Assembly: GCA_022497155.1 (NCBI GenBank)
Contig: MU385729.1
Coordinates: 310,001 to 374,000 of the forward strand
Length of the DNA: 64,000 nucleotides
Direction: 5' to 3'
Origin: Whalleya microplaca
Lineage: Eukaryota; Ascomycota; Sordariomycetes; Xylariales; Xylariaceae
Each line of letters begins with the position of its first letter. The first letter of the stretch is position 1. The translations under genes were made by a program, and so were the position numbers. This document shows positions 23,208 to 35,829 of this stretch, piece by piece. A model generated the notes under the pieces. That model saw only the letters and a list, made by a program, of their open reading frames with translations, did no database searches and had not been told where the DNA came from.

Positions 23208-25990
23208 GGGTGGTTTCCTGACAGGAAGAAAAGGTGTAGGTAGCTTGTGCTAGAATTTGTGAGCAGTACCTTGTCGCGTGGAAGAATTGGCTACGTAATT
23301 CGTAGGTTACCCAGGTAGGAATGAAGTGCTCTCTAAACTGTACAGGCATCTTTTGTTGCGATAAAGCTGGCATAATTCCTTATCAATGATTTGCAGTGAC
23401 CCAGTGCACCGGTACGCCTCGCACTGTGGCTTTCCGTGGCTTACACGGTAAGGGGCCATACAGCTTACATGAGTTATACCTTCAGAGTAAGAACTACATC
23501 CTAGAAACTTGCCGATATATTACACTCAATATCTCAGCACGTGCAAGATATTTGTCGGATGCTGGAAGACATCCCTTTAGTCATCAGAAGCCTATGGTTG
23601 ATTGTTACTAGCTCACCTGGTTTCAAACCATAGTCATATAAACCATATCACAATTTGTTCTTTATTTCTATTCTTTGAATTGCGTCTATTCTAAGGAAAT
23701 TGTAACACTTGAATTATTTACCAAGCTCGTAAATTGAGTAAAGGCCCTGATAGTAAGGCAAGCTACTATACCTCCTCCCTCTAACCTCATGTAGAACGAG
23801 GATACAATAAGACACATGACGTCTAGTTTAGAAAGAGTTATGTCGAGTATGCGCAGAGGTCCAACTCGGGAAGGCTGTCTAGTGACTCGCAATCATTGAT
23901 GCGGTCAAACGGTTTATCGAGTACGTCCAAGTCGAGATGGACACGAGTAGCCCTTGCTCGCCAGCGATGTCCACTCCAATGTGTGCTCTATACGACCAGA
24001 ACCTTGAGCTTGTTGACGATCTCACGTTAACTACCCAAGTAGAAAACTCGGTCCAGGCTGGCATGCTGGTGACCTAAAACGTTGTCATCAGGCTACATAC
24101 AATAGCTACAGTTCTTTTCAACCATCATCGATACGGACATCCATCCGTACTCAGTAGATGGTGAGTTGAAATCATCGTGAGCGTCTGTCCAAATGAAGTC
24201 AATATCTGAAACACCGCCTTCACACAACCAGACAGCCTGGCGTGGCAATTTCCCGATAATACCATCGGTGACGAACGGTCGGTAACGGCATGCTTCACCG
24301 CGGCCCGCTTCCGATTCGATGGCCCTAGATGTCAACGTGATTCGGAAACATGACCAAGGTGATGGACGTGTGTGACTGTCCTCATTGGTAGACCGGACAG
24401 CACTATTTCTCTACCGAGAGCGGACGGCCAAATGCTTGTTTTCTCGACCTAATTTTGGCATCAGTCAACTTTAACCTGCTTCGATGGTTAGTGTTGCAAC
24501 AAGACTCCACCGCCAGGCCGCTATGCGTCTTCAACGAAACCTGATAAGTTATGTGGTTGGTAAGTATGTACCTAACGGAAGATATCAACGTCCCGTATGT
24601 CGTGAATATCCCCGAGTCATGCTTGGGCAGCTTAAGCCACCAAGATGTGACTCATTCACGACAAGATGGGAAAACAACTCAGTATTGTGCTATACACCAA
24701 GTAACATTGACATAGAACTGCAGCTCGACCTACACGATAGCAGGAACTGGAAGAGAATCTTTGCATAAGTGGGCATGCTCTATTCGGAACCGCAGCCTTG
24801 CAAGGTATCAAAGATTTTCTGATTATGAGCTCATTTGCAGTATGATTTCACTTGGTGACTGTGCTTAATGTAGGTGGTGTGAGTATGGGATTTCCAGAGT
24901 GTTGTATACCCCTTTTGCCCCTTTTCGGGAGCGAGATTCATCTATTTTGGCCTGCTTGCGAATCCGATCTGTAGAACTTCTAGGAACTGTACGTATTTGG
25001 AGAATATTTCGAAAAGGACCTTTGGTTCACCAATGTCGTGCTATAGCCATCAGCGTCAACGCAAGATAGAAGCTGGAATCTTGTTCGGACCTGCATGTCT
25101 CGGGTGTACCATGGTGTTGGGATAAAGCACATTATAGGGCTCCGCAAGACCTACAGGGCTGAGAACTTTTCATTGTCGAGCAGTCTCATTATCTGTACTC
25201 TCCAAGGCTGAGAGGCTCCGCCTCCGTTCTGGAAACGGGGCCTTGCATAGAGGAGCTGGACCCTCGTCCAAATATCATGTGATAGTGTTACACCTTCGGA
25301 TCCTTCACGTGCTTTGTCGCATCCATCTGCTTCTTCGTCACCGACTACGCGGCCCTTGGATACAGCCTCTATACACGTCATTCTATGCTACTCTCTAACA
25401 TGCGAGGCTAAGGGCAGGTTACAAAAATTTACCAATCATTTCTTAGTAGACAAACAATAATTTGACGGCATTGTCTTTGGTGGAACTATCAACGTAAGCT
25501 ATTGAATTTCGGTGTAACGGGTTAGCTGCCAGCTGAGAGAAGCCGGTCCATAAAGCCTTCCATTATCTCAGAATAATTAGCTAGGTTGTTTCTGCTAATT
25601 AGAAGAATATCATTTGTATGTAAATCAGATGTGTCTAACATCGGGTTCAGTCGATGACAACGAGGACTCTTCTGCCCTATACATCTAAACTGCATACAAA
25701 GGATGAAGAAGTCTAATATAGGGCTGACAGGAAGTGTCTGTGTTAAGATGAAGCTTATTATCTAATGATGAGGCTGAATTTTGGAATTGAATGGTCGCAT
25801 TGTTTGATATCCAGTGTCATATATAAGTATCATTACACTTACAACCTTCCTAGAATTCCAAAGATTAAACCCTAGAAGCTAATTAGATCTCAGTAGCCAT
25901 GAAGTAGATGAAATTAAGCTTGTGCTTGCCATCATTTCTTGTATTATCATGCCATAGCATGAGCATTTCAATAACTACATATCATTTAAT
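23208..25990. other. Gene-poor stretch, part 1
   Basis: The first 200 bases should contain the promoter of the GPATCH1-like gene. Beyond that the base composition becomes AT-richer and every reading frame is shorter than 100 codons. I examined the frames at 23879-24600 on both strands and recognise no family. Any gene once present is too decayed to name. Confidence 0.5.
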
Positions 25991-27180
25991 ATGATCATAA
26001 AACAGGCAGGTCACCCAAGCACGCGACCCGCCTGTGTTCATCATCCCGCTTTCGAGTGGATCTCTAATGAACTCATGGGCACCAAAATCAGAGGAGCGCC
26101 TAGAGCAGCCCTTTTAGCTCTTTCATGTGCCCCATCTCAGCGAATCTGCAATATTCCGGTTTCATGCAGTACCTAGCATAGATAAGAGAACCTCTGCAAG
26201 CTCCCGTCTCTCGAAGAGAGAAAGTACCGCGCAATGGAGAATGGATACGATCAGGTGTTTCCCCCGAGCAATAATAGACAGCCACGTCAGGAAAATTCCG
26301 TAAAGCCTATACAACCTTAATTATTATGGTCACGGGTTGGCTATCAGTGGAAGATATTGGCCACGCAGCTCGCTAGAGAGTAGAACGGCTATTACTGAGT
26401 AGATGTTAGCAAATAGTACGGAGGAGTTTACACACGACGTCAAGAAGTCCCAGTTATTAGGCTTATGCAAGGGCACGACAGTACATGAAGAGGACAGGAT
26501 GAAGAGCGCATCGTCCGGTCTGTCGATATATACGTCTTATACATCAGTAGATAGGTGGTCAAAGCATAGGAAGTCATAGGTCATACTATGGTATATATCA
26601 AGTAAGACAGCGACCTTGCCAAGTGCGAAGCTGCTAGGATGGATATCCAACCTGCATGTATGTAAATGCATGTAGCAACCATAATTGTACAGCACCTGCA
26701 GTTCCGTAGGTATGGATGGATTGTAACATATGACTTTGCTCCCATGATTTACCTAGGTAGCTCGCTGTCTTCCAGTATTCATCTGAACAACAACATAGCA
26801 AATACATACAGATATGTAGATGCTTAGATAGGAGGCTTGAATAAGGCATGCCTTGTCTCAACAGTAAAACGTAGAGTCGGCCCTAAAAGAAACCTCCACA
26901 TGGGAACGACCTACATACTTACATATGTATGTACTGGAAGTTTGTATTGCTTACGACGAGTTAAAACAGAATAAGGAGTCGACTGTCGTCATACCCCTCC
27001 AACCCACGATATCACACTCGCACGAATCGATTCCTATTCTTTATGATTGGTCTTTGTGTGTGAGATTGGGAAGACCTCATTCGTATATACGTACCTGTTC
27101 CAGTTCCAGACCTATTCCTTCGTGCTGGTATGGACTGATTACCTAACTGCCACCTCCCTCACTTCCATTAGAGCCTTTGT
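25991..27180. other. Gene-poor stretch, part 2
   Basis: No gene recognised. There are scattered ACATATGTATGT-type words (for example near 26920-26932) and short frames only. Confidence 0.5.
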
Positions 27181-28687
27181 CCATGCACCTCTCAACCTTC
27201 AGTACCTACCGTACCTAACCTAAGCGATAATTTCATCACACATTGATAAGTGAGTGAGTGAGTGACCTACTTAGCAGCCTAGGTACCTAGTGGGTGAGTG
27301 AATTAGACCTTCACCATCTGTCCGAGTATAGGCTTTGGGACATCGGGTCTCGACCAACACATTTCGGCGACTAAAAGTGACTGATCATTAGATCAAGCCT
27401 ACATTAGCCCAGGGGCTGTTGTGATCAACTTTCGTCATCCTCTTTTTCTGCCCAAGCAGCCAAGAAGCACTCCAGCACCCAGCCAACCAGCCAACCCAAG
27501 CTGCCAAACCAAGCTTTCAAGCAAGGTATCAATTGTCAAAGTCCCCCCTCTCCAAGCGACGCGGCCAAGCCCATCGAGCACTTCTCAATGCGGATAAGAC
27601 AGACCCAAAGTCGCTAAAATCCCACTAAACCAAGGTATGTATTGCCAACAACTACTCCATACATGCATACGGCCATCGATGTTCTTGACGTCGTCGCCCT
27701 GCTGCCGCTTTTCATTATCTACCTACATTTCAAAACTGACGGCGATACTTGTCTACCTGAAGAAGTACATACGCACCCAAGCCTCAATCGTCCGATATCT
27801 CATTTGATTTGCGGAATTGCCTCCTACCTACCCATCTACCACCACTCGACTCGACCTGGCAGAGCGACGTTCTTCACGTTGCACTCACCACGATCATTAC
27901 GTTGATACATACAGGTACAAGTGGAAAGTGTGGGCCGCGGGGTGGTTTCAGCACAATTGCGATCTTCTCTCCTGCCACTGCTCCTGGTCGCGGAAAGTGG
28001 GTGGTTGTCTAGGCTGTTTCCCTCAGCTGGTGTCGGCGTGCGAAAACAGACTGCGTAGGTTCCATTGGACGGTATTTGCACTACATACTGCGTACACAGC
28101 GCTAGAGACTAAGTACCTAAGTGGGTAAACTGTACTGACTGTACCTATAACAGTACAAACAGTACATACAGTACCTACTTGTAGTAGCACAGAACAGTCT
28201 TGTGCTACAGTACCTAACAGGTGCAATATAGCGCTAGCGTCCCCCCAAACATCCCCAAATCTTAAGGGGCAAAGCAGCAAAAGACAGCAAAAGACAGCAA
28301 AAGGACGGGCCTCCTAACCAGCTAACTACCTAATAACCCAACCCAATCCGCTACAACAACCCAACTTCCACTGTTTATTACGAGAGAGTGAAGTACCAAG
28401 TGTTCGAGCGTTTTCAAGCGTTTTCCCTCAAGCATTACGAGAGCCCGCCGGCCCATCACTACCCAAATCTCCGGGAGCTGCAGTGCCAAATCTGTTTCGA
28501 CCTTTTCATGACCTTTCCGTCTTAATTGACGGTTTATTAGGTTAGAGAGGAGAGGGTTTAGTACAATCTACCCTGTCCTTAGTTCTTGGGTCTCTTCGGT
28601 CTTAGCTTAACAACCCCAGCCCGTTCTGTTGCCTTGACTGCTCGACTGCTCGACTGCCTGACTGTCTGGTATTGATTGTAGCCGGCA
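27181..28687. promoter_or_regulatory. Upstream region and probable long leader of KIN1
   Basis: About 1.5 kb before the KIN1 ATG. It contains dense TACCTA / TAGGTAC / GTAC words (27210-27290, 28105-28190), a GTGA repeat near 27249-27263, CAGCAAAAGA repeats near 28272-28302 and CGACTGC repeats near 28645-28660. A good acceptor (TGATTGTAG at 28672-28680) sits seven bases before the ATG and donor-like AAG|GTATGT lies near 27633, so a 5' leader intron is possible. Confidence 0.45.
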
Positions 28688-31600
28688 ATGTCAACTTCAG
28701 CAACCGAACAACAACATCCACATCAACAACATCTCCATCATCATCACCACCCTTCGCCCTCCGCCCCCTCTTCTCCGCGGTCCCACCACGGCCAGCCCGC
28801 CCGCTCCAACTCGACTCGTTCACGCCCGACCACCAACACCACCTCCAGCACCGCCGCCTCCCTTTCCACCACCTCTGCCTCTGCTGGCCCACCTCCCCAT
28901 CGCTCCGCCTCGACCTCCCAGCAGCATCAGCATCACCACCGCCATCACAGCCGCCGAAGCTCGTCCTCTGGCCGCCCCATCCAGGACATCCTCCCGCAGC
29001 AGGACTATGAAACGTCCAACGTAGCACAACAACCACTACCCAAGAGAAGTTCTAGCAGAGACCGCCCTCCCCCGGTCTCGCGTGGCACCGACTCCAAAGC
29101 CCTCCACCGTCGAAGCAGCACCCGATCGAACCACCATCACGCCCCTCACAGCGACATGGCCGGTCCCACGTCTGCGAACAACGCCGGTCCCTCCGCCATC
29201 CCGCCCGTCATGCAGGCAGCGGTCGATGCCCGCGCCACTGGTGCCAAGCAACGAACCTCTCGGACTTCGATCCCGACACAGTCTGGCAAGTGGATTTTGG
29301 GTAAGACCATTGGTGCCGGTAGTATGGGCAAAGTCAAGCTCGCTCGCAAAGAGGACGGCACTGAGCAGGTAAGTCGCACTTTTTTTGTCCTTTTCGTCCT
29401 CTTCGTCTCCCAATCTGCCCGATAATAGTGATGATTCCGAATGCCGGACACTGACCCCCCCCTCTTCTACCTGTAGGTCGCCTGTAAAATCATCCCACGA
29501 GGCTCTACCGAGGATGGTCACCACAGTCGGGCAGACAAGGAGCGGGCAGACCAGTCCAAGGAGATACGGACCGCGCGCGAGGCCGCTATCGTCACCCTTC
29601 TGCAGCACCCGCATATCTGCGGCCTGCGAGACGTTGTTCGCACCAACTACCATTGGTACATGCTCTTCGAGTATGTAAACGGTGGCCAGATGCTGGATTA
29701 TATCATTTCCCACGGCAAGCTGAAAGAGAAGCAAGCCCGGAAGTTTAGCAGACAGATTGCCAGCGCCCTCGACTATTGCCACCGGAACAGCATAGTTCAC
29801 CGCGACTTGAAGATCGAGAATATCCTCATCAGCAAGACGGGCGACATCAAGATTATTGACTTCGGACTGAGCAACCTCTTCGCCCCTCGCGGCCATCTCA
29901 AGACTTTCTGTGGCAGTCTGTACTTCGCTGCCCCTGAGCTGCTTCAGGCGCGGGCGTATACGGGACCCGAAGTCGACGTGTGGAGCTTTGGTATCGTTCT
30001 GTACGTGCTGGTCTGTGGCAAAGTGCCGTTCGATGATCAAAGCATGCCGGCTCTGCATGCGAAGATCAAGAAAGGCCTTGTGGATTACCCCAGCTGGCTA
30101 TCCACTGGTGAGTGACCAGCGTTCAATCTCCGCGATATTTGTTATGCTCTGCTAACATGTCTCCAGAGTGCAAGCACCTTCTGAGCCGCATGCTCGTCAC
30201 AGATCCGAGGCAACGAGCCTCCATGTTCGAAGTCATGAACCACCCATGGCTAACGAAGGGTTTCGGTGGTCCACCTGAGAACTACCTGCCCTCTCGTGAG
30301 CCCTTGACGCTGCCTTTAGAATCAGAGGTCATCAGCGCCATGACTGGTTTCAACTTCGGCTCTCCAGATTCCATCAAGGCTCAGCTCACCAGGCTGATCG
30401 AATCGGATGAGTACAAGCGTGCGTCTCAGCTCGTACAGAAGGAGAAGGAGTTGCCACCTGCCCCGAAGGACGTGGAGAAGAAGCGAGGATTCGGATTTGA
30501 CTTCTACAAGCGACGAAACTCGGCAAATAGCCGTGACAATCTATCGGCCCCTAGCACGGAGGCCCTGCAGCTCGGTAGTGATCCGCTCAACGCCTTCAGC
30601 CCCCTGCTTTCTATTTACTATCTGGTGAGGGAAAAGCAAGAACGAGACAAGGTGGATGCAGTGCCCAAATCCCACACTCCAAAGAATGCTGCGGATTCTC
30701 CAATGCCAGAAATTGTGCCCCCTCCCGAGGCTCATACGAACACGGCAGCTTACGAGATGGCCGGCGAGAAAGCCACAGGCGGAAGATCAAGACCTCGTGC
30801 CAGAACACACGGGGAAGATGATGCTCCGGAGGAAACGAAGAAGGCCCAGCAGTTATCTCCCAATTTACCCGCTCCCCCCGAGATCCCCGCTGATCCCCCA
30901 CAAAAGAAGGAAAGTACCGCTGCAGGTATCCTCAGGAGGTTCAGCACTAGACGGCGAAGAGAGCCAGAGAGGCTGGATAAGGATCGTTCTCATCCACCTG
31001 TGGTCCATGTTCATTCTCCCGCCGTCGCGGACCCGGTTACGCCTCGGAAGAGCTTTAGTATACGTAGATCTAGACGTGAACGGGACGAATCGCAAGGTAC
31101 GAGACTGCGGTCTGGTAGCAGTCAACCTCAGCATCGGGAATTGCTGAGCCCGCCACTATCTGCTGGCGGTAACTTCTCTGGGAGCAAGAAAGGTCTGGGC
31201 CGGTCGACCAGTGTGAACTCGGCAGAGTTCAGGAGGCGGCCTTTCGGGTCTACCAACAGGATCGCCAAGGAGCCACCGCCCACAAGCGGTTCCGATCAGT
31301 CAGCAACAACCGATAAGCCTCCGCCAGAACCGAAAAGCGGCAATCTGAGTTCTCGAGGTGCGTCGATGAGGGCAAAATCACTAGGCCATGCTCGCCGAGA
31401 GAGTATTCAAGCAAGGAGGATGCGTAGGGAAGGAGCCCGCGCTGCCGATGTCCCCGAGGAGACAGACCAGGAAGTTGGCGAAGCCAGCGGTAACTCGGCG
31501 GAGCGCCTCGACGACTCCGAGCTCGCTAAGCCGGTCTTCCTGAAGGGCCTGTTCAGCGTCTCCACGACGTCGACCAAGTCCGTACCGGCCATCCGGACGG

Positions 31601-32106
31601 ATGTGAAGAGAGTACTGAAGCAGCTGGGCGTCGATTACACGGAGATCCGCGGGGGCTTCGCATGTCGCCACGCTCCTAGTATCGATCTGAACAAGGTGAC
31701 CGACGCGCCCGGCAGCCCCGTGCCGACGCCCGGCCACCGCCGCAGGTTCAGCCTGGGGATCCGGACGGAGCGGGAGCGCGAGGAGCTGCGGGAGATGGAG
31801 CGGGAGCGGGTGCCGCCGACGCCGCGCACCCCCGGCAAGGGCCCCGCGGACCGCAGCGACTCGAACTCGGAGCTGTCGCAGGAGAGCATCCCGCGCGACC
31901 CGACGGAGTCGTCGCGGCGGGTTCCGGGCGAGACGATGACGCACGTGCAGAGCGACCTGGGCGGGAACATGGTCCTGGAGTTCGAGATTTTTATTGTTAA
32001 GGTCCCGCTGCTGTCGCTGCACGGCGTCCAGTTCAAGCGCATCCAGGGCAATACGTGGCAGTTCAAGAACATGGCGGATCAGATCTTGAAGGAGCTGCGT
32101 CTGTGA
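28688..32106 (+). CDS. kin1: Ser/Thr protein kinase Kin1 (MARK/Par-1 family)
   Basis: Three exons (28688-29368, 29477-30107, 30167-32106) give 1083 residues. After a His/Ser/Thr-rich N-terminus the kinase domain starts near residue 202 with [15 protein letters not shown]. It continues with VACK (Lys near 231), HRDLKIEN (Asp near 337), DFGLSN (near 355) and the T-loop [13 protein letters not shown], and ends with HPWLTKGF near residue 465. The [13 protein letters not shown] and FCGS.YFAAPEL forms are typical of Kin1. The last 45 residues contain the KA1 membrane-binding domain ([20 protein letters not shown]). Kin1 kinases act at the cell cortex in polarity, septation and secretion, and also in ER stress signalling in yeast. 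The region between kinase and KA1 is long, basic and serine-rich, probably disordered. The start has the in-frame MSTSATEQQ context with no earlier ATG in frame. Confidence 0.95.
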
Positions 32107-32565
32107 ACTCTATACTGGGCAGTGTTTTACATTCACCGAAAGAAATGAAAGACGGGAGACGGGACAAGATAATACGGAACGAGAGAGAGAGAGTTTATTG
32201 GGAGGGAGGGAGAGGTAAAATACGAAAATTAAAAATGGTTAATAGATGGATAGATGGATGGATGGATGGATGGATGGGTGGGTGGACAGATAACAAGGCC
32301 CTTGACTTCATTCACCTATTTGTTCTCCAGGCCCCCCTCTCTCTCTGCTTCTCTATGTTGTTCGACGGAGGAGGTGGTGGGCCTGCTTGTCATCGTTGAA
32401 TACGTCCTCGTCCTCGTCCTCGTTTCCCTCGAATTCTCGACTCTTTTGAAGATTACTCATGCATGGCGGTGCTCTACTATAATTGCGGTCTTCTAGGGCA
32501 GTTGCGTTGTTGTTATTTCTCCATTGCGAGAGCGAGAAGAAACCTAGAACCGGGAACAAGAACAA

Positions 32566-32606
32566 CCAAGCACCAAGCACCAAGCACCAAGCACCAAGCA
32601 CCAAAC
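32566..32606. repeat. CACCAAG heptamer tandem repeat
   Basis: Five to six head-to-tail copies of the 7-mer CACCAAG, the last one altered to CACCAAA, in the KIN1 3' flank. Confidence 0.9.
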
Positions 32607-33044
32607 ACCGCAGTTTATTATTGTAAGGATATTTGAAACGCGAATGGCAATGGCGATTGGCATGGACATGGCATATGTGTGTGTGCGTGTGTGTGTGAGT
32701 GTGAGTGTGAGTGTGAGGGTCTGTTACTTGCGCGCGCGGAAAGAAAGGAAGAAAGAAATGGGACTTTACGACTACGATGTTTTCCTAATAGCAGCGAAAT
32801 ACAAACAAGTAGTAATGTAGAAAAGATACATCTCTGGAACCGGAACTGGACTGGAACAGGGACTGGGCAAATTCTGTGTTGTGTGTGGTGTGAGGTTGGA
32901 TCCGTGGGTATTGTTGTCGTCGTCGTTGCTGCTACTGTGTGTATGTATGTATGTATAATAAGTCTTAATTCACCTAGGAGGTACCTAATGCGATATGGGC
33001 GTGGCTGGTTATGTATATGTCTATCTATATGTTACAGTCGATGT

Positions 33045-33275
33045 GAAGTCTTAAGTTTTGTTAGTAAGGAGGAGTGCCTAGTTTACGTAGATGGTATATA
33101 GATGGTCTTGAGGTGACTATGTCAATTATAGTCGGGTAAGTACTTATATTAGACTAAAGTCTTGTTGGTGAGGATGAGTGCCTAAGTGGTTTATGTAAAT
33201 GGCTTACATATGATCTTGAGTTTACTATGCAAATTATAGTCGGTTAAATATATTGGACTTTGGGCTTTTGTAGAT
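33045..33275. repeat. Diverged tandem duplication, unit about 110 bp
   Basis: The segment 33045-33136 (from GAAGTCTTAAG to AATTATAGTCGGG) is repeated with many substitutions at 33155-33246 (from AAAGTCTTG to AATTATAGTCGGT). Shared blocks in the same order include GAGTGCCTA, GATCTTGAG/GGTCTTGAG and AATTATAGTCGG. A partial third unit continues to about 33275. Confidence 0.75.
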
Positions 33276-34481
33276 ATAAGTACGGATTAGATAATGTTCT
33301 CTAGGTAAGTTTTGGATAATCGCTACCATGTATGAGGCTTCTGGTTTTCTCGATTCTCTTTATTATGGCTTCTACTTGAAGAATGTAAATTGTCGCAAAA
33401 GCAATAGTGCTTTTTAAATTTCGTACTCTGTAACATATGTCGAGTAGGTTTACCTTACTTGAGGTCTGTGACAGTGCATGAATGCGTGCAGTGGCTGAGT
33501 GGGTGGGGGGAGGATTCGCTTGTTGTGAGTGAGGAGGCACTGAGGCCTGAATCCGGACCGTGCACCACCCCGCAAGCTGTCGAAACGCAGGCAGGAACAG
33601 ATTTGGAGGCTCAAGTGGAATGGTGGAATGGGAATGTACGTATGTAACTTCGTACCACAAAGCTGATGGTCCGTGCTTCTTGGTAGGTAGGACCCAGCCG
33701 GCAAATTGAATTGGGAATAATGGGAAGTATGGGGCCTGGCCTGGCCAAAGGCGCCGAAACCTCCAGCTCCTACCTGCCCGATATTGATTCATCCTTCAAC
33801 CACATGCACACAATCTTTCCTCTCCATCACAACCTCGACCCTCCCCACACCCTCTTGCAAGTCTCTAGACAGCAAAAACTCAACCTATGCGAGCATCATT
33901 CTCACCATCTGCAAAACTTCCAACAGTATCTCTTCCTGTTATTCTGTAAATAACTTACTAAGCGAACGGCTTGCCCTGTTTTCCACCACGGACATTCCGA
34001 TCTCGACTTTGCGCGACAGCACACCACAGCGAACCACCTAACTTCCTCTGGCCTCCCTCGATCTCCCATCGTCTCCACGCTCTCTAGACCTCTTGGGCCG
34101 ATATATCACTGGTGAACTGCCTGTATCGCTGCGTCGATACACAGAGAATATCTTCCCTCGTCGCGATTTCGTGTCCCAGCGCATACGACTCCGAAGGACG
34201 ACGCTACTGGACCCAAGGTTTCGATCGCCTGTAGAATCTAGTGAACACTATTACTTCCCGGTTCTTGAGATAGCCCAGTGGCGTGGACTATCTATACCAT
34301 ATCGATCCCTTGACGATTCTGCGCGTAGGGAAGCGGCACCATCGGCACATCCACTTCCTATCGACCAACGCGGTTCCACCCTTACATCGACCCAGTCGTG
34401 AAGACGGTCCCTCCTCCACTCGACCACGATACGCAAGTGGCCGATCTATTCATCACCCTGATACTACCAAAGTCGGACACA

Positions 34482-34544
34482 GTAAGCAAGCAACCCTTTC
34501 TACCTCTATGCGACCTGTTGTCCTTAGCGCCGCTGCTAACTTAG
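34482..34544 (+). other. Probable 5' leader intron of RCD1
   Basis: A GTAAGC donor at 34482 and a TTAG acceptor at 34543-34544 enclose 63 bases with a good CTAAC branch site (GCTGCTAACTTAG) just before the acceptor. It lies about 90 bases upstream of the RCD1 start codon. Transcript data are lacking, so this is inference from the signals. Confidence 0.55.
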
Positions 34545-34635
34545 GACGAAAAAGGTGCCCAATACCTCCCAGCCCTCCCAGCCCTGAGACAACTTTTTGG
34601 ATTCGCGCGTTCGCCGTATTCGTCGATTGCCCACC

Positions 34636-35829
34636 ATGTTGCCTAATCCAAGCCTTTATCATCATCAATACAACCCCCATGCTGAGCAGTCCTGGATGCA
34701 CCAGCAGTCAAGTCACCAGCACCAGGCCCAGCAAGCTGCTGCTATCGTCACGGCCCAGCAACAGCACTTCAATCGCCTGACGAGCGCGCACAACAATGCC
34801 TCCGCCGGCATGGGTGCCTCGATGGCTGGCCATGTACAGGATAATGGTTTGGAGAATGTGTCCGAAGACAACCGCAGAACCCTGAACTTCATCGCCGATC
34901 TGCTGAGGGACAACACTCGCGAAGCTGCTCTTCTGGAGCTGAGCAAGAAGCGTGAGCAGGTTCCAGAGCTGGCGCTTATCCTGTGGCATTCTTATGGTTG
35001 GTGTCTTCCCAATGAGACTATTATAAATAGGCCATAAGACTAACGTGGGAAACAAAATAGGCGTCATGACCTCTCTGATGCAGGAGATCATCTCCGTGTA
35101 CAACCTGCTCAACCCGTCCCAGCTGACTGCTGCCGCATCTAACCGGGTCTGCAACGCGCTTGCGCTCCTTCAGTGTGTAGCTTCCCACAACGACACTCGG
35201 GCCATGTTCTTGAACGGTATGACCACCACCTATATCTCGAGTAGTCGTATCACGCTGACAATATGAAAATAGCTCATATTCCACTCTTCCTCTATCCGTT
35301 CTTGAACACCACCTCCAAGTCGCGCCCATTCGAGTACCTGCGTCTTACTTCACTTGGTGTGATTGGCGCATTGGTGAAAAATGACTCGAGCGAGGTGATC
35401 AACTTTCTTCTCACCACAGAAATCATCCCTCTCTGCCTGCGCATAATGGAGACCGGCTCGGAGCTTAGCAAGACGGTTGCTATCTTCATTGTGCAGAAGA
35501 TATTACTCGATGATAACGGCCTCAACTACATCTGCGCTACGTACGAGCGCTTCTATGCCGTGGGAACCGTTCTTAGTAACATGGTTGCCCAGCTAGTCGA
35601 GCAGCAGACTGCGCGGCTTCTTAAGCATGTGGTTCGCTGTTTTCTACGGCTGAGCGACAATGCCCGTGCTAGAGAGGCCTTGCGCCAATGCTTACCGGAG
35701 CCCCTTCGCGACGCCACCTTCAGCTCGGTGCTCCGTGATGATGCCGCAACCAAACGTTGCCTGGCTCAGCTACTGATCAATCTCTCGGACACCGTTGTGG
35801 AACCCAACAGCGGCCATGCTGGGCTATGA
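34636..35829 (+). CDS. rcd1: CCR4-NOT subunit Rcd1/Caf40 (CNOT9)
   Basis: Three exons (34636-34996, 35061-35216, 35273-35829) join to 357 residues; introns are 64 and 56 nt. A Gln/His-rich N-terminus of about 80 residues precedes the armadillo-repeat Rcd1 core. Both splice junctions restore strongly conserved text: [15 protein letters not shown] and [17 protein letters not shown]. Further blocks are [36 protein letters not shown] and [10 protein letters not shown], all highly conserved in CNOT9. The protein is a core module of the CCR4-NOT deadenylase complex and in fission yeast is needed for nitrogen-starvation-induced sexual development. The start ATG at 34636 has a CCCACC-type context. 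Confidence 0.96.

Larger units (their letters stand above)
32107..34481. other. Intergenic region between KIN1 and RCD1 with many simple repeats
   Basis: No gene is seen. Contents in order: a GGAT/TGGA microsatellite at about 32246-32283, the 7-mer CACCAAG repeat at about 32566-32606, GT/GAGTGT repeats at about 32674-32716, a TGTATG repeat near 32938-32956, a diverged tandem duplication at 33045-33275, and then the RCD1 promoter and leader. The frames at 33301-34436 have no recognisable family. Confidence 0.55.

Noticed and set aside
24484..24768. 94-codon open frame with a GTAAGT site inside
   Set aside because: No family resemblance and no neighbouring exon that extends it; kept only as part of the gene-poor stretch.
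29036..30058. 340-codon open frame on the minus strand
   Set aside because: It is antisense to the KIN1 kinase domain and shows no domain of its own.
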